DNA from: Micrococcaceae bacterium Sec5.8
GTDB lineage: Bacteria; Actinomycetota; Actinomycetes; Actinomycetales; Micrococcaceae
Direction of reading: 5' to 3'
Length of the DNA: 64,000 nt
NCBI GenBank assembly: GCA_039636775.1
Contig: CP143429.1
Location: 558,001 to 622,000, forward strand
Shown here: positions 31,703 to 40,004 of the stretch, piece after piece
Position numbering within the stretch: the first letter of the stretch is position 1
Layout: every line of letters starts with the position of its first letter
Program-made: the position numbers and the translations under genes
The notes under the pieces: model-generated
The model's database searches: none
What the model saw: only the letters and a program-made list of their open reading frames with translations
What the model was told of the DNA's origin: nothing

Positions 31703-33112
31703 CTATCTTCCTACCAGTCCGGTGCGGTTGATCAGCACGTCCAGGGCCTCGTCGACGGCGCTCATCACGCGGGCCGCGGCCTGGTAGGCGTGCTGGTTGG
31801 TGAGCAGGTTGACGTTTTCCTCGTCCAGGCTCACGGACGCCTGCGAGGCCCGGCTGCCCTGCGCGGAGATTTCCGCCGCGGAGCTCAGTGCCTCGTGCTG
31901 CTGGGCACCTCGTGACTGCACGCCGATCCCGGTGACGATATTTGCCCAGGTGTTGTCCGGAGCTCCGGGGCCGGATCCGAGCTGGGAGATCGTGTCGGCC
32001 AGGCTTCCGTCCAGCTTTCCCTGGCCCGCTGTCCCGACGGCGACGCCGGCAGCTTCGGTGGGGACGACGTTCAGGCTGCGGGCCGGATCCGTCGCAGAGA
32101 CATTGAAGAAGTTGCCGACCGTTGTTCCGTCGGACGTCTGCCCGCCGGAATAGGCGGAATTCACCGTGTCCCCGAGCTTGCTGGCGAATGAATTCAGCGA
32201 CACGGCGGCCGCGGCGATAGCACCGCCTCTGGCGGCCGGGGCGACGACGGACAAGGCGCCGGCGATTGAACCACTGATATCAGCGACGGCTGCGCCCGGA
32301 CGGTCCGCCCATTCGAGCTGGACGGTGGCGCCGAGTTTGTCCGCGCCTTGGGATCCGGACAGGGCGAGGGTCCGGACGGAACCGCCCGTGACGAGGGCAT
32401 TTCCCCCCACCAGCACGTCAACGGTGCCGTCAGCCTGCTCCCGAACAGTGCCGCCGGAGAGCCGGGAGATGGTTTCGGTGAGCTTGGCCCGGGCGTCGAT
32501 CAGTTCATTCGCAGAGCCCCCGGCGGCGAGGGTGGAGCGGATCGTGGTGTTATAGGCCGCCACTTGCGAGGCGGCAGCATTGACGGTGTCCACGGATTCC
32601 TGTGCCTGAGCCCGGACGCTGCTCCACTGCCCTTCAAACGCGCGGTAGGAGGAGGAGACCTTGGCGGCGAGATCGTTGCCTGCCGCCAGGACCTGTCCCT
32701 TGGCCGTCGCATCCCCGGGATTGTTGGACGCCCCTTGCCAGGCGGACCAGAAATCATGAAGCGCCGAAGAGATGCCGTTGTCGCCCGGCTCCTGCAGCAC
32801 GCCTTCAATGCCCTGCAGCGCGGCGGACCGGGCGCTCGCGAAGCCGGCCTGCGCGCCTGTTGAGCGGACCCCGGCGTCGAGGAAGCTGCTGCCCAGCCGG
32901 GCGATGGAGTCCACCGACACGCCCTGGCCCGCCTGCAGCAGCCCGCCGCTGAAGAGGCCCCGGGTGGGCGCCCCGACGGAGGACTGCTCAACACGCTGCC
33001 GGGTGTAGCCCTCGGTGGCTGCGTTGGCGATGTTTTGACCGGCCACGTTCATGCCCTGCTGGGCGGCGGTCAGGCCGCGGTAGGCGGTGTTCAGGGCGCC
33101 AAAGGTACTCAT
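31703..33112 (-). CDS. flgK: Flagellar hook-associated protein FlgK
   Basis: 469 aa from the ATG that gives STFGALNTAYRGLTAAQQ; AAGGA lies 8 nt upstream. An in-frame start 24 codons earlier would overlap flgN and adds no conserved sequence. It carries the N-terminal rod/hook signature (NIANAATEGYTRQRV) and the C-terminal SLDEENVNLLTNQHAYQAAARV with VDEALDVLINRTGLVGR. First hook-filament junction protein; FlgN is its chaperone and is encoded just upstream. Confidence 0.94.
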   Translation of the reverse strand: MSTFGALNTAYRGLTAAQQGMNVAGQNIANAATEGYTRQRVEQSSVGAPTRGLFSGGLLQAGQGVSVDSIARLGSSFLDAGVRSTGAQAGFASARSAALQGIEGVLQEPGDNGISSALHDFWSAWQGASNNPGDATAKGQVLAAGNDLAAKVSSSYRAFEGQWSSVRAQAQESVDTVNAAASQVAAYNTTIRSTLAAGGSANELIDARAKLTETISRLSGGTVREQADGTVDVLVGGNALVTGGSVRTLALSGSQGADKLGATVQLEWADRPGAAVADISGSIAGALSVVAPAARGGAIAAAAVSLNSFASKLGDTVNSAYSGGQTSDGTTVGNFFNVSATDPARSLNVVPTEAAGVAVGTAGQGKLDGSLADTISQLGSGPGAPDNTWANIVTGIGVQSRGAQQHEALSSAAEISAQGSRASQASVSLDEENVNLLTNQHAYQAAARVMSAVDEALDVLINRTGLVGR

Positions 33113-33122
33113 GATCGCGTCC

Positions 33123-33611
33123 TTAGAATTGCTGGTCGAAGATGCGGGAACCGGCGGTCTCGGCGGTTTTGCCGTGCGCGTCATAAGTGCCGGCTGCCGC
33201 CGTCGGCCGCAGATCCGCGAGGGACTCCTGGGTGGACCGGACGGCGGTGCGCAGGTACTGCTCGTTGGAATCGCGCAGTTCCTTGATCAGGGCCGTCTGC
33301 TTGGTCATGGCACTCAGGTGCGCGCTGAGGATCTCGGACCAGGCCCCCTGCGGGGCAGCTGCGGCCAGTTCGCCGAGGGAGACGTCTGTGGGCAGCCCCC
33401 AGGTTTCGGCGACGACGGCGGCCTCGATAGTGCGGGCCAGGCTCGCCTGCGAGAGGTGGGCCAGGACCTGCTCGACTTCCTTGGTGCCGTGGGGCAGCCA
33501 GCGGGACTTTCCCGAGGTGAGCAGCAGCTGCTCTTCCTCAAGTTTGAAGGTGAGAACGTCCAGGAGTTCACGCTCCCGCCACAGCAGGGCTGAAAGTTCG
33601 TGGATGGCCAT
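33123..33611 (-). CDS. flgN: Flagellar export chaperone FlgN
   Basis: 162 aa, mostly helical. Begins LSALLWRERELLDVLTFKLEEE, a FlgN-family N-terminal helix with the LxxLL-like pattern, and continues with WLPHGTKEVEQVLAHL and ETWGLP. It binds FlgK and FlgL before export. First gene of the minus-strand operon, 106 nt downstream of the predicted start of transcription from the promoter at 33724-33750. A second, similar gene lies at the right edge of the window. Confidence 0.85.
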   Translation of the reverse strand: MAIHELSALLWRERELLDVLTFKLEEEQLLLTSGKSRWLPHGTKEVEQVLAHLSQASLARTIEAAVVAETWGLPTDVSLGELAAAAPQGAWSEILSAHLSAMTKQTALIKELRDSNEQYLRTAVRSTQESLADLRPTAAAGTYDAHGKTAETAGSRIFDQQF

Positions 33612-33723
33612 AGGTCCGGACGGCTCCCTCTATTGGTGACAAACGTTTAGTGGCTAACGCGGTGGTGTGCCTGGCGTGCAGTACATAAGGGTCAGCTGCG
33701 GCCATCAGCAGGGTTCGTAGAAA

Positions 33724-33750
33724 CTATCGGCCGGTGAAGTGGATCCGTTA
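33724..33750 (-). promoter_or_regulatory. FliA-type promoter of flgN-flgK-flgL-fliW
   Basis: On the minus strand: TAACGGAT (33750-33743), 11 nt, GCCGATAG (33731-33724), preceded by GC. This matches the sigma-28 layout TAAAGTTT-N11-GCCGATAA in spacing and -10. Confidence 0.75.
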
Positions 33751-33822
33751 GCCGGAATAGGGCGGGAAAGGTGTTGTAAGGGGGGGGAATTAGCCAGCGG
33801 GAAAACAATTTTCAAATTCTGC

Positions 33823-33849
33823 TTACCTGCTTCGCCTAAACGGCGATAG
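33823..33849 (+). promoter_or_regulatory. FliA-type promoter of fliC
   Basis: TTACCTGC (33823-33830), 11 nt, GGCGATAG (33842-33849), preceded by GC. Weaker -10 match than its siblings but identical geometry; the implied start near 33856 leaves a leader of about 55 nt containing the CsrA-type hairpin. Confidence 0.65.
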
Positions 33850-33860
33850 CTACTCCTGAA

Positions 33861-33876
33861 GGCCCACGGATGGGCC
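33861..33876 (+). promoter_or_regulatory. CsrA-type hairpin in the fliC leader
   Basis: ggccca-CGGA-tgggcc: a 6-bp stem presenting GGA in the loop within ACGGATG, the CsrA recognition core. Two further GGA motifs form the fliC Shine-Dalgarno (33899-33904). Confidence 0.7.
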
Positions 33877-33910
33877 ATCGCACACCGTCCCACATCATGG
33901 AGGAAACATC

Positions 33911-34756
33911 ATGGGAATGCAGATCAACACCAACCTGGCTGCCAACAACGCCTACCGCAACCTCAGCAACACCCAGAACGACCTGTCCAAGTCGCTGGAG
34001 AAGCTTTCCAGCGGCCTGCGCATCAACCGCGCCGGTGACGACGCGGCCGGCCTGGCTATCTCCGAAGGCCTGAAGTCCCAGGTCAACGGCATGGGAGTTG
34101 CTGCCCGCAACGCCCAGGACGGCATCAGCGTCATCCAGACCGCAGAAGGCTCCTTGAACGAGGTTCACTCGATCCTGCAGCGTGTTCGCGACTTGGCCGT
34201 TCAGGCCGGCAACGACTCGAACAGCGTCAAGTCACGCGAGGCAATCACGACGGAAGTCAAGGCACTCGGTGAGGAACTCACCCGCATCGGTGCGTCCACG
34301 AACTTCAATGGCAAGAATCTGCTTGACGGCGTAACCACCTCACTGACCTTCCAGGTCGGCGCCGGAAGCGTCGCTGCTTCCGACCAGATCGCTGTGAAGT
34401 TCATGGACGTCGCAGCAATTGGAACTGCCGTCACCGCCCTCGGCACTGCAGCCACGGATGGTTTCAAGGATGCAGGGACGGCCCTGACGACCATCGCGGC
34501 ATTGGATACCAACATTCAGACCGTCTCTAGCGCCCGTGCGGAACTCGGTGCCAGCCAGAACCGCTTCGAGAGCGTCATCAAGAACCTGAACGTCTCCAAG
34601 GAAAACCTGTCCGCTGCCAACTCCCGTATCCGCGACACGGACATGGCAGAGGAAATGGTCAAGTTCACCAAGTCCAACATCCTGTCCCAGGCCGGCACCG
34701 CAATGCTGGCCCAGGCAAACCAGTCCGGCCAGGGCGTTCTCCAGCTCCTGCGCTAA
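33911..34756 (+). CDS. fliC: Flagellin
   Basis: 281 aa. A short flagellin with complete D0/D1 ends (GMQINTNLAANNAYRNLSNTQ, SSGLRINRAGDDAAGLAISE, and C-terminal MAEEMVKFTKSNILSQAGTAML then ANQSGQGVLQLLR) and a very small variable centre (about 140-200). Strong ribosome binding site GGAGGA 7 nt before the ATG. Exported and polymerised into the filament; probably the major or only flagellin in this cluster. Confidence 0.97.
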   Translation: MGMQINTNLAANNAYRNLSNTQNDLSKSLEKLSSGLRINRAGDDAAGLAISEGLKSQVNGMGVAARNAQDGISVIQTAEGSLNEVHSILQRVRDLAVQAGNDSNSVKSREAITTEVKALGEELTRIGASTNFNGKNLLDGVTTSLTFQVGAGSVAASDQIAVKFMDVAAIGTAVTALGTAATDGFKDAGTALTTIAALDTNIQTVSSARAELGASQNRFESVIKNLNVSKENLSAANSRIRDTDMAEEMVKFTKSNILSQAGTAMLAQANQSGQGVLQLLR

Positions 34757-34841
34757 ACCGGTTCGGGTGGACTAGCAGTCAAGAAGTGAGTCCGCCGCCC
34801 TTGATCGGATAAGAGAACCACTCCCGGTCAGTTCGCTGTGG

Positions 34842-34880
34842 AAGGGCCGGACGATGCGAGCAATCCATCGTCCGGCCCTT
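34842..34880 (+). terminator. Terminator-like hairpin after fliC
   Basis: 15-bp perfect stem (aagggccggacgatg with catcgtccggccctt), 9-nt loop, in the fliC-fliD gap. No T-run, so it may act as a stabiliser or partial terminator. Confidence 0.75.
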
Positions 34881-34940
34881 ACGCGCAGCTCCTGAATGAA
34901 CGAAAAACCGGCACGAACCAGAGAGCAAGGAGCGGCAGCC

Positions 34941-36251
34941 ATGGGAATCTCCCTTGACGGGCTAGCCAGCGGACTCGACACCACGGCCTTGATCGGCTCC
35001 CTCATGCAGGTTGAAGCGATCCCGCAGACACAGCTGAAGAACAAGTCGTACGAGATCCAGACCATGGTGTCCGCCCTCCAGGGCCTGAACACGAAGGTGG
35101 CTGCGCTCGCCACCCAGGCCTCGGCCGCCGCCAAGCCCGGTGCCCTGGACCTCTTCGCCGCTACCCTGAGCAGCGACAAGGTAACCGCCACCACCACCGC
35201 GGCCGCCAAGGCAGGCTCCATCGACTTCACCGTCACCAAACTGGCCCAAACACAGGTCGCTGTGACGAACAAAGTGGTGGGCTGGCCGTACACCACCATG
35301 ACCATCACCAGCGGCGGGCAGAGCTACACCGTCACCCCGCTGACCAGCTCCCTTGACGACGTCGTAAGTTCGGTCAACGCCGCCGGAGCCGGCGTGGTGG
35401 CCAGCAAGGTGGCCGTTGGCGGCGGTGAATTCCGCCTGCAGTTCGCCGCGACGAAACCCGGTGAAGCCGGCGCCTTCACCATCACCGATCCCGGAACCGC
35501 GTTCACCAACGTCAAGGCCGCGCAGGACGCGGAAATCGAACTCTGGCCCGGCACCGGTGCCGCCCAGGTGGTGAAGTCCCCGACCAACACCTTCGCCGAC
35601 GTATTGCCCGGGGTATCGCTCACCGCCAAGGAAATCACCGGCGCTCCCGTTACCCTCACCGTGGGCCGTGACGACGCCGGCATCACCAAGCTCGCCTCCG
35701 ACCTGGTGGCCGGGCTGAACGGTGTCCTGTCCCTCGTGGCCAGCAAAAGCGCCGTCAGCGGCGCCGGCGGCTCCGCGACCTCCGCAGGGGTCTTTGCCGG
35801 CGACAGCACCATCCGGTCGATGAACCAAACGCTGCTCTCGGCCGCCTCCCTGCCGGTCGGCACACCGCCCCGCTCTCCGTCGGAAATCGGCATCAGCATC
35901 ACCAAAACCGGCAGCATGGAATTCGACGACAAGAAGTTCGCCGCAGCCCTCGCCGCCGACCCGGCCGGAGTGCAGGCGAAAGTCCAGGAAATTGCGACCC
36001 GCCTCGCTGCGGCAGCAACCACCGCCTCGGACAAGTACACCGGCACGCTGACCAACAAAATCACCGGCCAGCAGACCGAGGTCAAGGACCTTACCGACCG
36101 CATCAGCGACTGGGACACCCGGCTGGAATCCCGCAAAGCCACCCTGCAACGAACCTACTCGGGCCTGGAAGTGGCGCTGAGCAACATGAAGGCCCAACAG
36201 GCCTGGCTTTCCTCCCAACTCGCAGGCCTCTCAGGAAGTAGCTCAGCATGA
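34941..36251 (+). CDS. fliD: Flagellar filament cap FliD
   Basis: 436 aa from the ATG that gives GISLDGLASGLDTTALIGSL, the family N terminus; AAGGAG lies upstream. An ATG 15 codons earlier is an alternative. It has the FliD_N domain, GAGVVASKVAVGGGEFRLQF-type core segments, and the FliD_C coiled-coil end (KDLTDRISDWDTRLESRK, MKAQQAWLSSQL). It caps the growing filament. Overlaps fliS by 4 nt. Confidence 0.94.
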   Translation: MGISLDGLASGLDTTALIGSLMQVEAIPQTQLKNKSYEIQTMVSALQGLNTKVAALATQASAAAKPGALDLFAATLSSDKVTATTTAAAKAGSIDFTVTKLAQTQVAVTNKVVGWPYTTMTITSGGQSYTVTPLTSSLDDVVSSVNAAGAGVVASKVAVGGGEFRLQFAATKPGEAGAFTITDPGTAFTNVKAAQDAEIELWPGTGAAQVVKSPTNTFADVLPGVSLTAKEITGAPVTLTVGRDDAGITKLASDLVAGLNGVLSLVASKSAVSGAGGSATSAGVFAGDSTIRSMNQTLLSAASLPVGTPPRSPSEIGISITKTGSMEFDDKKFAAALAADPAGVQAKVQEIATRLAAAATTASDKYTGTLTNKITGQQTEVKDLTDRISDWDTRLESRKATLQRTYSGLEVALSNMKAQQAWLSSQLAGLSGSSSA

Positions 36252-36760
36252 CTACCACGTCCTTCGCCGGCTACGGCAACACCGCCCAGCGCAACCAGTA
36301 CCTCGCGGACTCCGTCCTCTCGGCCCCGCCGGCCCGGCTGCTCACCATGCTCTACGACCGGCTCCTGCTGGACCTCGGCCGGGCGGAAGCGGCGCAACAG
36401 AGCGCCAACTGGCCGGTCGCCACGGAAAACCTGCTCCACGCCCAGGCCATCGTCACGGAACTGTCCTCCTCGCTGAAAACCGACGCGTGGGACGGCGCCG
36501 ACGGGCTGCTGGGTGTCTACAACTACGTCTCCACCGCCCTGATCAACGCCAACATCCAACGCGACGCCGCACTCACCCGGGAAGCGATCGAGCTGCTTGA
36601 GCCGCTGCGCCAGGCCTGGCACGACGCCGCCGCAGCCGTTCCAACCCCCGCCCCGGCCGGGGCTCCGGCCTTCGCGACTACCGGCCCTTCCGGTTTCGCG
36701 TCGTCCGGCGCCTGGAATGCCCAGTCCGGATCCGGCAGCGGGAGCCTCGGTTTTGGGTGA
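36248..36760 (+). CDS. fliS: Flagellin export chaperone FliS
   Basis: 170 aa. NQYLADSVLSAPPARLLTMLYDRLLLDLGRAE and LYNYVSTALINAN-type helices (here GVYNYVSTALINANI) are the FliS signatures; the C-terminal 45 residues form an unusual Ala/Pro/Gly/Ser tail. Prevents premature flagellin polymerisation in the cytoplasm. Starts within the fliD stop (ATGA). Confidence 0.92.
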   Translation: MTTTSFAGYGNTAQRNQYLADSVLSAPPARLLTMLYDRLLLDLGRAEAAQQSANWPVATENLLHAQAIVTELSSSLKTDAWDGADGLLGVYNYVSTALINANIQRDAALTREAIELLEPLRQAWHDAAAAVPTPAPAGAPAFATTGPSGFASSGAWNAQSGSGSGSLGFG

Positions 36761-36797
36761 CTGGGCCGATATGGAAACCAAAGCAGGGGGAGCCGGC

Positions 36798-37178
36798 ATG
36801 CAATTTTCTGAAACGACGCTGAACCGGGCCGCCGGCACGGACACCGCACTCGCAGCCTGGAACGCGGTGCTTGACATGCTTGAGATGGCGGTCGGCGCCG
36901 CTGAACGGACCCTGAAGGACCCGCTGGGCCCGCTGTCCGCCGCACCCCAGGCCGGGGCGGAGCCGCAGGCCGAGAAACGCTGGCAGCCGCCGGTGTCCCC
37001 GGGGCCCCTGTCCGCCGTGGCCCGCCGCCGCGCCCTGGCGCTCTCTGCTGCGCAGGACCGGGTGGCCCGGAGACTCGAAGAGGCCCGCTCGGATGTGGCC
37101 CGGCAGCTGCAGGCGGTCTCCTCCGTCCCCGGCATCGGGGACCCCTCCGGTGCTGTGTACCTCGACGTCAACGGCTGA
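36798..37178 (+). CDS. Small helical protein in the FliT position
   Basis: 126 aa, family not recognised. From the ATG at 36798 (GGGGGAG 6 nt upstream) it reads MQFSETTLNRAAGTDTALAAW and has helix-forming segments (DMLEMAVGAAERTL; AVARRRALALSAAQDRVARRLEEARSDVARQL) joined by a Pro/Ala linker. It sits after fliD-fliS, where many bacteria have fliT, so it may be an export chaperone or regulator; this is context-based inference. Longer in-frame starts overlap fliS in another frame and are Pro-rich, so they were not used. Confidence 0.6.
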   Translation: MQFSETTLNRAAGTDTALAAWNAVLDMLEMAVGAAERTLKDPLGPLSAAPQAGAEPQAEKRWQPPVSPGPLSAVARRRALALSAAQDRVARRLEEARSDVARQLQAVSSVPGIGDPSGAVYLDVNG

Positions 37179-37258
37179 CAGGCCGCGCCCAAAAATCCCG
37201 GGACCCGGCGGCACCACACCCGGCGGTGAACCTGCAGAAAACCTGAGGAAATTTCTGC

Positions 37259-37285
37259 TAACGCGCAGCTGACCGCTGCCGATAA
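37259..37285 (+). promoter_or_regulatory. FliA-type promoter of the flgB-flgE operon
   Basis: TAACGCGC (37259-37266), 11 nt, GCCGATAA (37278-37285), preceded by GC. The -10 equals the enterobacterial sigma-28 consensus. Confidence 0.78.
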
Positions 37286-37316
37286 CCATTCTTAGAGCAC
37301 GGATTGCTCGTTTAAC

Positions 37317-37331
37317 GGCCACGGATCGGCC
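37317..37331 (+). promoter_or_regulatory. Possible CsrA-type hairpin in the flgB leader
   Basis: ggcc-ACGGATC-ggcc: a 4-bp stem with ACGGAU in the loop, 28 nt before the flgB start. Short stem, so weaker than the fliC example. Confidence 0.4.
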
Positions 37332-37358
37332 CTCGCCACTTTCACCAGGCAGGACTCT

Positions 37359-37700
37359 GTGCTCGAATCCGTGACTTCCGCCGCCTTGGCCAGCGCCATG
37401 GACGGTTTGGCGCTGCGCCAGCGCGCCATCGCGAACAACATCGCGAACGTCAACACGCCGAACTACCACGCCAAGCGTGTCAGCTTCGAGGCTGCCCTGG
37501 CGGATTCCGTGCAGTCCGGCGAAGGCACAGTGGGCGCGTCCACCGGCACCTCGCTGGAGCCCACCCAGTTGAACGGCAACAACGTCAACCTGGACACCGA
37601 GACCCTCTCCAACATCGATACCGTGCTGCGCTTCCAGTTCGCTGCCCGGGCCATCGGCGGGGAATTCAATGCCGTCCGTGCCGCGATGAGGACCAGCTAA
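37359..37700 (+). CDS. flgB: Flagellar basal-body rod protein FlgB
   Basis: 113 aa from a GTG start with CAGGA upstream. Contains the rod signature LRQRAIANNIANVNTPNYHAKRV, slightly altered, and a C terminus DTVLRFQFAARAIGGEFNAVRAAMR. Proximal rod component; first gene of the large flgB-flgE operon. Overlaps flgC by 1 nt (TAATG). Confidence 0.92.
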   Translation: MLESVTSAALASAMDGLALRQRAIANNIANVNTPNYHAKRVSFEAALADSVQSGEGTVGASTGTSLEPTQLNGNNVNLDTETLSNIDTVLRFQFAARAIGGEFNAVRAAMRTS

Positions 37701-38092
37701 TGACCTTCGACGCCATCGGCATCGCCGGCTCAGCGCTCACCGTGCACCGCAAATGGCTCGACGCCGTCTCGGATAACCTCGCCAACATGAACAACGCCTC
37801 GGCCACGTCCGGGCCGGCCTTTCGAGCCAAGTATGTTGAGGCCGCCGAAGGGTCTGAGGGCAACGGTGTCTTCGTCAAAAGCACCCAGCTCGGCAACGCC
37901 GAAGGCCGGATCGTGTACCAGCCGGACCACCCGCTGGCGGACGCCGACGGCAACGTGAAGTACCCGGACATTGATATGGCCGAACAGATGGGCGCCCTCA
38001 TCATCGCCCAGCGCGGCTACCAGGCCAACGCGCAGGTAGTGGACCGTGCCCGTGAGACCTACCTGGCTGCCCTTGAGATTGGAAGATCCTGA
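37700..38092 (+). CDS. flgC: Flagellar basal-body rod protein FlgC
   Basis: 130 aa. FDAIGIAGSALTVHRKWLDAVSDNLANMNNA and the C-terminal YPDIDMAEQMGALIIAQRGYQANAQVVDRARETYLAALEIG are FlgC hallmarks. Proximal rod. Overlaps both flgB and fliE by 1 nt. Confidence 0.94.
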   Translation: MTFDAIGIAGSALTVHRKWLDAVSDNLANMNNASATSGPAFRAKYVEAAEGSEGNGVFVKSTQLGNAEGRIVYQPDHPLADADGNVKYPDIDMAEQMGALIIAQRGYQANAQVVDRARETYLAALEIGRS

Positions 38093-38397
38093 TGCCTGTT
38101 TCCCCCATCGCCCCCGTCCAGGGCGTTATGCCCACGGACTACCTTTCCGGCACCGGCGCTGTCACCGGCACCGACGGCTCAGCCTTCGGCGCCTCCCTCA
38201 CCGGGGCGGTGGATAACCTCCAGCAGCTGCAGTCGACGTCGAAGGAGCTCGCCGTCTCCGCTGTTACCGGCAACCTGGATGACATCCACAACGCCACCAT
38301 CGCGTCCAGCCGAGCACAGATCACGCTTGAGCTCGTGGCTGCGGTGCGCAACAAGGGCGTCGATGCGTTCAACGAAATCATGAGGATGCAAGCCTGA
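38092..38397 (+). CDS. fliE: Flagellar hook-basal body complex protein FliE
   Basis: 101 aa. The C-terminal VTGNLDDIHNATIASSRAQITLELVAAVRNKGVDAFNEIMRM is the FliE signature; this protein links MS ring and rod and gates the export apparatus. Overlaps fliF by 1 nt. Confidence 0.93.
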   Translation: MPVSPIAPVQGVMPTDYLSGTGAVTGTDGSAFGASLTGAVDNLQQLQSTSKELAVSAVTGNLDDIHNATIASSRAQITLELVAAVRNKGVDAFNEIMRMQA

Positions 38398-40004
38398 TGC
38401 CGCCGCAGATCACTGTCTTCTTCCAGCGCTTCGGCGCCGGACTCAAAAGCTTCACCACCGGTCAGCGCACGCTCGCCGTGATCGGGGCAGCCCTCCTGGT
38501 GGTTGGCATCATCGCCCTCTCCGCCTGGCTGTCCAAACCTGCCCTGACGCCGCTGTTCTCCGGCCTCAAGGACACCGACGCCAACGGCATCGTGGAGCAG
38601 TTGCGCAAGGACAACGTGCCGTACGAATTGAGCGACGGCGGCTCCACCATCCTGGTACCGCAGGACAAGGTCTATGACGAACGCCTGAAAGCAGCCGCCG
38701 CCGGCCTGCCCACCGCAGCCGCCACCGGGTACTCCCTGCTGGACAAAATGGGCGTCACCTCGTCGGAGTTCCAGCAGTCCGTCACCTACAAGCGGGCCCT
38801 CGAAGGCGAACTTGCGAGCACCATCACCGCCATGGAGGGCGTGAAGACCGCCGCAGTGCGCCTGGCCATTCCGGAAAAGACCGTGTTCGTCTCCAAGACC
38901 CCGGACACCACCGCGTCCGTTTTCGTGGAAACCACCCCGGGCACCACGCTGTCCGGTGACAAAGTCCAGGCCATCGTGCACCTCACCTCGGCCGCCATCG
39001 AGAACCTCAAGCCCGCGAACGTCTCCGTCGTCGACTCACAGGGCAACGTCCTGTCCGCGGTCGGCGCCGGTGCGGCGGGGTCGGCCTCCAAGCAGGCCAC
39101 CGATTACCAGCAGCGCACCTCCGACGCCGTCAGGGCCGTGATGGACCGCGTGGTGGGTCCCGGTAATTCCACCGTGGCCGTGGCCGCGGATGTTACCGGG
39201 GAATCCGCCCAGCAGAAGAGCGAGACCTTCAGCAACGCCGAGGGCGCCCTCCCGCTCAGCGAGTCGTCCAAAACCGAGAAGTACACCGGCACCGGGGGAG
39301 GCGCCGCGGGGGTCCTGGGCCCGGATAACATCGCGGTTCCCGGCGACACCAGCGGAAACGGCAACTTCGACTCGGCCACGGCAACCAAGAACAACGCCGT
39401 CAACAAGGTCACCGAGGACCGGCTGATCCCGGCAGGTGCCGTGAAGCGGCAGACCATCTCGGTCGCCGTCGACCAGGCCGCGGCCGGCGGGCTGAACCTG
39501 GGCTCGCTGACCTCGCTCGTCACGGCAGCCGCCGGCGTGGACACCGCCCGCGGCGACGTCGTGACCGTTGAGGTGGTGCCGTTCAGCACCGCCGCCGCGG
39601 ACCAGGCAGCCGCATCCCTGGACGCAGCCAAAGCCGAGCTCGAAGCCCAGAAGCAGGCCGAGTTCTTCAACACCCTGATCACGGCCGGCAGCATCCTGCT
39701 GGGCCTGCTGATCCTGGCCCTTGTCATCACCGTGGTGCTGCGCCGCCGGCAAAAGCGTGAGCCGGTGGACCTCGGCGAACGCCTGGACCTTGAGCTGGTG
39801 CCGGTGCTGCCGGCCGTCACCGCGCTGCCCCCGGCGCCCGCGACGTCCGCCATTCCGATCGCCGCCCTTCCGCCGGTGCTTCCGCCGCCGGCGCAGCTGG
39901 AGGCTGAACGCCGCCGCTTCGAGATCGACAACATGGTCGCCGCCAACCCGGAGAAGGCAGCCGATTACCTGCGCGGCCTCATGGATGACAGGCAGCCGGT
40001 ATGA
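38397..40004 (+). CDS. fliF: Flagellar MS-ring protein FliF
   Basis: 535 aa. Two membrane segments (about 25-45 and 425-445) flank the periplasmic ring-building motifs: PLFSGLKDTDANGIVEQL, GYSLLDKMGVTSSEFQQSVTYKRALEGELA, and VRLAIPEKTVF. The C-terminal cytoplasmic tail (RRFEIDNMVAANPEKAADYLRGLMDD) binds FliG. The tail overlaps fliG by 4 nt. Confidence 0.95.
   Translation: MPPQITVFFQRFGAGLKSFTTGQRTLAVIGAALLVVGIIALSAWLSKPALTPLFSGLKDTDANGIVEQLRKDNVPYELSDGGSTILVPQDKVYDERLKAAAAGLPTAAATGYSLLDKMGVTSSEFQQSVTYKRALEGELASTITAMEGVKTAAVRLAIPEKTVFVSKTPDTTASVFVETTPGTTLSGDKVQAIVHLTSAAIENLKPANVSVVDSQGNVLSAVGAGAAGSASKQATDYQQRTSDAVRAVMDRVVGPGNSTVAVAADVTGESAQQKSETFSNAEGALPLSESSKTEKYTGTGGGAAGVLGPDNIAVPGDTSGNGNFDSATATKNNAVNKVTEDRLIPAGAVKRQTISVAVDQAAAGGLNLGSLTSLVTAAAGVDTARGDVVTVEVVPFSTAAADQAAASLDAAKAELEAQKQAEFFNTLITAGSILLGLLILALVITVVLRRRQKREPVDLGERLDLELVPVLPAVTALPPAPATSAIPIAALPPVLPPPAQLEAERRRFEIDNMVAANPEKAADYLRGLMDDRQPV

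Noticed and set aside
34786..34812. FliA-type promoter before fliD (tcggataa at 34805-34812)
   Set aside because: The -10 fits at 6 of 8 positions, but no CTWAC-like -35 stands 11 nt upstream.
34962..36218. Minus-strand 418-codon frame over fliD
   Set aside because: Gly/Val/His-rich shadow translation of fliD with no family features.
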